Source: Neoechinorhynchus agilis
Lineage: Eukaryota > Acanthocephala
DNA length: 64,000 nucleotides
Direction of reading: 5' to 3'
Assembly: GCA_051530055.1 (NCBI GenBank)
Contig: CM121341.1
Location: 14,446,001 to 14,510,000 of the forward strand
The notes under the pieces are model-generated. The model was given only the letters and a program-made list of their open reading frames with translations, searched no databases and was not told where the DNA came from. The position numbers and the translations under genes are program-made. Below are positions 59,891 through 64,000 of this stretch, piece by piece; position 1 is the stretch's first letter, and the number at the start of each line of letters is the position of its first letter.

Positions 59891-61140
59891 CTAGACACAA
59901 ACATTCAAGAGAGAACAGACGACATAAGCGACTCTATAGGTCAGAGGAAGGCCTAAATTTCCATCAACCTCGACCTGGAACTTTTGCTTATAAATCCTTT
60001 CCGCCTCTTTTATAACATCTCTTCGTAACGATAAAGGGCGCTCAAGAGAACAATTAGTTTCCGCTCGTTGCTTTAAATCCCTAAATATTGATTTCAAATC
60101 CGGATACATCATCACGATACTGTCCATATCGACGGTTATCAAGACAAAGCCGGATGATTCCAAAAGTCCGATGAGACTCACAGGAGACAATTGTGGAGGG
60201 ATATGAGAAGATATTGATCCTATTAAAGACATTTCAGCCAATTGGAGGGACAAACGTAATTCGAATAGTGAATCTTCGGTAAACATGGACAATAGGAATG
60301 CACCACCTTCTTCTCCAGTTGGCAAGCAATCATAAACTCTTTTAAAGAATCCCGGCAAGTCGTTTATCCAATGTGATGTTAAATTCGAACACACGAGATC
60401 AGGATTTAGCCCAGAAAGGTCCAAAGAATTCTCATCTATACTCACTCGTCCTTGAACTTCATAAGCTCCAACAAAATCATCTATACCCAGTTCGGCGTCT
60501 TCATTTCGACGAGCTTCCAGTTGAGTGACGTAAGAGCTTTTAAAAGACGAACATATCGATTTTATCGAAATCAACGTACAATAATTTAAAAAAATTCTAA
60601 AAGGATACAATCGCTCATTTCATTATTGATCAATGCGTTGTGTAAATAATGCCAGAACCAATTCAATGTACAAATCGGTGAAATCAAGAACGACATCCGT
60701 TCGTTTATTTTGCAAGTGTGCGAAATAATTTTGAAAATTCGATTCAAATGATTTTATCGGCAAGGGGCTATTCAGAATATTGTTAAGGAGGGCATTAGAA
60801 GTTAAATTGGAAGAAAATCGATAAATCGACTGATAGATATATCGATGAAACGTTGATCAATATCAAAAAGGGCCAAATTTGCCGTATTTGGAAGATGACT
60901 AGTTAAGTACCCTTTATCGCAAAAGAATTCAACAATCTGATTGAACTTCTGCTTCTTAATGTCCAAAATACTTTCCGCCATCCTTGTACCAACGCATGAC
61001 TTGACTACATCCTGGCAAGAAGGATAAAAGGATGCGATTCTTTGATAGGCCTTCAACTTAGAATCGAAAATGGCGTTCAATTTGTTAGATGCGATGAACC
61101 TGTGAAACTGGACACCAACATGCTTGGAAATCCGTTTCAT
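59891..61140 (-). CDS. ndufaf5: NDUFAF5-like methyltransferase-fold complex I assembly factor
   Basis: NDUFAF5 hydroxylates an arginine of NDUFS7 early in complex I assembly in the mitochondrial matrix. Exon 1 (from ATG 61140) has a basic targeting start, then NAIFDSKLKAYQRIA (human NIFDRDLKRKQKNWA) and GTRMAESILDI (human GSRIADRVYDI). Exon 2 (59891-60536) has NPDLVCSNLTSHWINDLPG (human FDLVVSSLSLHWVNDLP), MFTEDSLFELRLSLQLAE, SSHIPP, MMYPDLKSIFRDLKQRAETN and LPLTYRVAYVV. A GG/GTAC donor at 60911 joins exon 2 in phase 2 to give 291 residues. Alternatively exon 1 runs on to about 60845 (LALFDID) with an unresolved junction. Odd: the usual glycine-rich SAM motif (LGCGRG) reads FFCDKG, so cofactor binding may be weakened. 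Confidence 0.88.
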
Positions 61141-61283
61141 TTACAATCCGGAATTGCCTTAGTCTTAAATTTAATGAAGATGTGGTACAGAAGAATGCTT
61201 TTGGGTTCAGATCCGACGTTTTTGTCGAAGTATTGGCCAATGATTTCGACAACGGATGCTTTAAAATCTAGTATTGGAAATGA
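61137..61283 (-). CDS. Possible last exon of an upstream gene (unrecognised)
   Basis: On the minus strand an AAAACCAG acceptor at 61284-61285 opens a 48-codon frame (SFPILDFKASVVEIIGQYFD ... FIKFKTKAIPDCK). It ends in TGA overlapping the NDUFAF5 start as ATGA. The reading is coding-like but unrecognised. The rest of such a gene would have to lie beyond the satellite that starts at about 61320. Confidence 0.3.
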   Translation of the reverse strand, partial: SFPILDFKASVVEIIGQYFDKNVGSEPKSILLYHIFIKFKTKAIPDCK

Positions 61284-61319
61284 CTGGTTTTAAGTATGTT
61301 GATCTGTAGCAGTTAAGAA

Positions 61320-64000
61320 CATCACTTACGAATTTGTAGATCCCCGTCCAGATTCTCAAATACCTCCCGAGGAAGATGGACTCATCAATGAGATTTTTCC
61401 TCCCTTCAGCGGCATCCCCTTTGGTTATGAGCCATTGCGAATAAATTGAACCACATCCATAAACAGGTTCGGCTCAAGTCCCTGACCACCGAATTTCGAT
61501 GTAAACTGCCATGTGCTGGGGCGTTTGAATTATTTATCTTGGGTACGGTAAGAGTTTGTATTCCGTAGTTCTCAGATACCTCCGGGGATGACTATCAATG
61601 AGATTTTCCTCCCTTAGGCATCCTTGGTTATGAGCCATGGAGGATGGACTCATCAATGAGATTTTTCCTCCCTTCAGCGGCATCCCCTTCGGTTATGAGC
61701 CATTGGCGATGATAAATTATGAACCATTTTGCCATCCATAAACAGGGATTCGGCTCTTAAGTCCACTAGACCACCTTGAAACTATTCCGCAGTGTACAAA
61801 CTCCGCCATTTTGTGCTTGAAGCAAGTATTGAATTATTTTATCTTATGTTTGGATAGACGGTAAAGAGTTTTGTATATTCCGTCCAGATTCTCAGAAAAC
61901 TCCCGGGGAGAATGGACTCATCAATGAGATTTTTCCTCCCTTTAGCGGCATCCCCTTTGGTTATGAGCCATTGGCGATGATAAATTATGAACCCTTTTAC
62001 CATCCATAAACAGGGATTCGGCTCTTAAGTCCACTAGACCACCTTGAAACAATTCCGGAATGTACAAACTCTGCCATTTTGTGCCTGGGGCAAGTATTGA
62101 ATTATTTTATCTTATGTTTGGATAGACGGTAAATAGTTTTTTATATTCCGTCCAGATTCTCAGAAAACTCCCGGGGAGGATGGACTCATCAATGAGATTT
62201 TTCCTCCCTTTAGCGGCATCCCCTTTGGTTATGAGCCATTGGCGATGATAAATTGTGAACCATTTTGTCATCCATAAACAGGGATTCGGCTCTTAAGTCC
62301 ACTAGACCACCCTGAAACTATTCCGGAATGTACAAACTCTGCCATTTTGTGACTGGGGCAAGTATTGAATTATTTTATCTTATGTTTGGATAGACGGTAA
62401 AGAGTTTTGTATATTCCGTCCAGGTTCTCAGATACCACCCGGGGAAGATGGACTCATCAATGAGATTTTTCCTCCCTTTAGCGGCATCCCCTTTGGTTAT
62501 GAGCCATTGACGATGATAAATTATGAACCCTTTTGCCATCCATAAACAGGGATTCGGCTCTTAAGTCCACTAGACCACCTTGAAACTATTCCGGAATGTA
62601 CAAACTCTGCCATTTTGTGCCTGGGGCAAGTATTGAATTATTTTATCTTATGTTTGGATAGACGGTAAAGAGTTTTGTATATTCCGTCCAGATTCTCAGA
62701 TACCTCCCGGGGAGGATGGACTCATCAAATAGAGATTTTTCCTCCCTTTAGCGGCATCCCCTTTGGTTATGAGCCATTGGCGATTATAAATTATGAACCC
62801 TTTTACCATCCATAAACAGGGATTCGGCTCTTAAGTCCACTAGACCACCTTGAAACAATTCCGGAATGTACAAACTCTGCCATTTTGTGCCTGGGGCAAG
62901 TATTGAATTATTTTATCTTATGTTTGGATAGACGGTAAAGAGTTTTGTATATTCCGTCCAGATTCTCAGATACCTCCCGGGGAAGATGGACTCATCAATG
63001 AGATTTTTCCTCCCTTCAGCGGCATCCCCTTTGGTTATGAGCCACTGGCGATGATAAATTATGAACCATTTTGCCATCCATAAACAGGGATTCGGCTCTT
63101 AAGTCCACTAGACCACCTTGAAACTATTCCGCAGTGTACAAACTCCGCCATTTTGTGCTTGAAGCAAGTATTGAATTATTTTATCTTATGTTTGGATAGA
63201 CGGTAAATAGTTTTGTATATTCCGTCCAGATTCTCAGAAAACTCCCGGGGAGGATGGACTCATCAATGAGATTTTTCCTCCCTTTAGCGGCATCCCCTTT
63301 GGTTATGAGCCATTGGCGATGATAAATTATGAACCCTTTTACCATCCATAAACAGGGATTCGGCTCTCCACAAGTCCACTAGACCACGTTGAAACTATTC
63401 CGAAATGTACAAACTCCTGCCATTTTGTGCCTGGGACGAGTATTGAATAATTTTATCCTATGCTTGGATAGACGGTAAAGAGTTTTGTATATTCCGTCCA
63501 GGTTCTCAGATACCTCCCGGGGAAGATGGACTCATCAATGAGATTTTTCCTCCCTTTAGCGGCATCCCCTTTGGTTATGAGCCATTGACGATGATAAATT
63601 ATGAACCCTTTTGCCATCCATAAACAGGGATTCGGCTCTTAAGTCCACTAGACCACCTTGAAACTATTCCGGAATGTACAAACTCTGCCATTTTGTGCCT
63701 GGGGCAAGTATTGAATTATTTTATCTTATGTTTGGATAGACGGTAAAGAGTTTTGTATATTCCGTCCAGATTCTCAGATACCTCCCGGGGAAGATGGACT
63801 CATCAATGAGATTTTTCCTCCCTTCAGCGGCATCCCCTTTCGTTATGAGCCACTTGCGATGATAAATTATGAACCATTTTGCCATCCATAAACAGGGATT
63901 CGGCTCTTAAGTCCACTAGACCACCTTGAAACTATTGACGCAGTGTACAAACTCCGCCATTTTGTGCTTGGGGCAAGTATTGAATTATTTTATCTTATGT
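61320..64000. repeat. Third satellite, about 268-bp unit, continuing past the window
   Basis: The marker GGACTCATCAATGAGATTTT recurs near 61378, 61648, 61914, 62181, 62450, 62718, 62988, 63256, 63528 and 63796, with 267-272 bp spacing from 61914 on. Units differ by few bases; two variants at one site (CAGAAAACTCCC and CAGATACCTCCC) are mixed along the array. The first units (61320-61650) are shortened and carry many small deletions, as expected for an array edge. Confidence 0.95.

Noticed and set aside
59789-59957. Plus-strand frame reading CNVPDIDVRFLSSGNFHF
   Set aside because: It overlaps the conserved NDUFAF5 C-terminus in antisense, has no start or homologue and falls in the intercistronic region.
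60630-60830. Minus-strand frame reading LNNILNSPLPIKSFESNFQN in the NDUFAF5 intron
   Set aside because: It ends in a stop and cannot be joined in phase to either NDUFAF5 exon; unrecognised, so not called.
61042-61293. Plus-strand 83-codon frame
   Set aside because: Antisense shadow of NDUFAF5 exon 1, which has clear homology.

Overview
The window reads as nuclear DNA of a small, AT-rich invertebrate genome, most probably a nematode. This is an inference from four observations: very short introns (many 37-60 nt), genes packed head to tail on one strand with 20-140 nt between them, acceptor-like AG dinucleotides a few bases before many start codons (as expected for spliced-leader trans-splicing), and the gene content. 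No taxon-specific marker was found, so the species stays open.

Layout. 1-10.4 kb is a transposon graveyard. It holds fragments of a restriction-like-endonuclease (REL) LINE and one nearly full-length but decayed APE-type LINE (2461-5717) with a 9-bp target-site duplication, inserted in a tandem repeat. 10.7-14.7 kb holds an NR2C2AP-like gene, a complete eight-exon ATG5 gene that short-ORF searches break into pieces, and a small membrane-protein ORF. 15-19 kb is poor in genes and contains a foldback repeat. 19.1-24.2 kb is a membrane adenylyl cyclase (ADCY9-like). 25.2-28.4 kb is a dual-specificity phosphatase with a long N-terminal extension. 29.3-35.7 kb carries a LicD-family transferase, a LITAF-domain gene and a Pax gene. 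35.7-44 kb is AT-rich with a 260-bp palindrome, a broken Penelope-like element and a HIPK-like kinase relic.

44.0-48.5 kb is a satellite of about 260-bp units, followed directly by a second satellite of 76-97-bp units (to 49.2 kb). A gene island follows: an RBPMS/couch-potato RNA-binding protein, EXO5, a small coiled-coil protein, then on the minus strand a PPR protein, SAM50 and NDUFAF5. A third satellite (about 268-bp units) starts at 61.3 kb and runs off the end.

The most interesting system is the minus-strand set NDUFAF5 > SAM50 > PPR (61.1 to 55.8 kb). These are three mitochondrial biogenesis genes in one orientation. The gaps are about 140 nt (with AATAAA and a splice acceptor) and about 20 nt (acceptor only), which looks like a trans-spliced operon. 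EXO5 and the following coiled-coil gene show the same signature on the plus strand. Eight REL-LINE scraps, all keeping the 3' end, are scattered through the window, one of them in an EXO5 intron.
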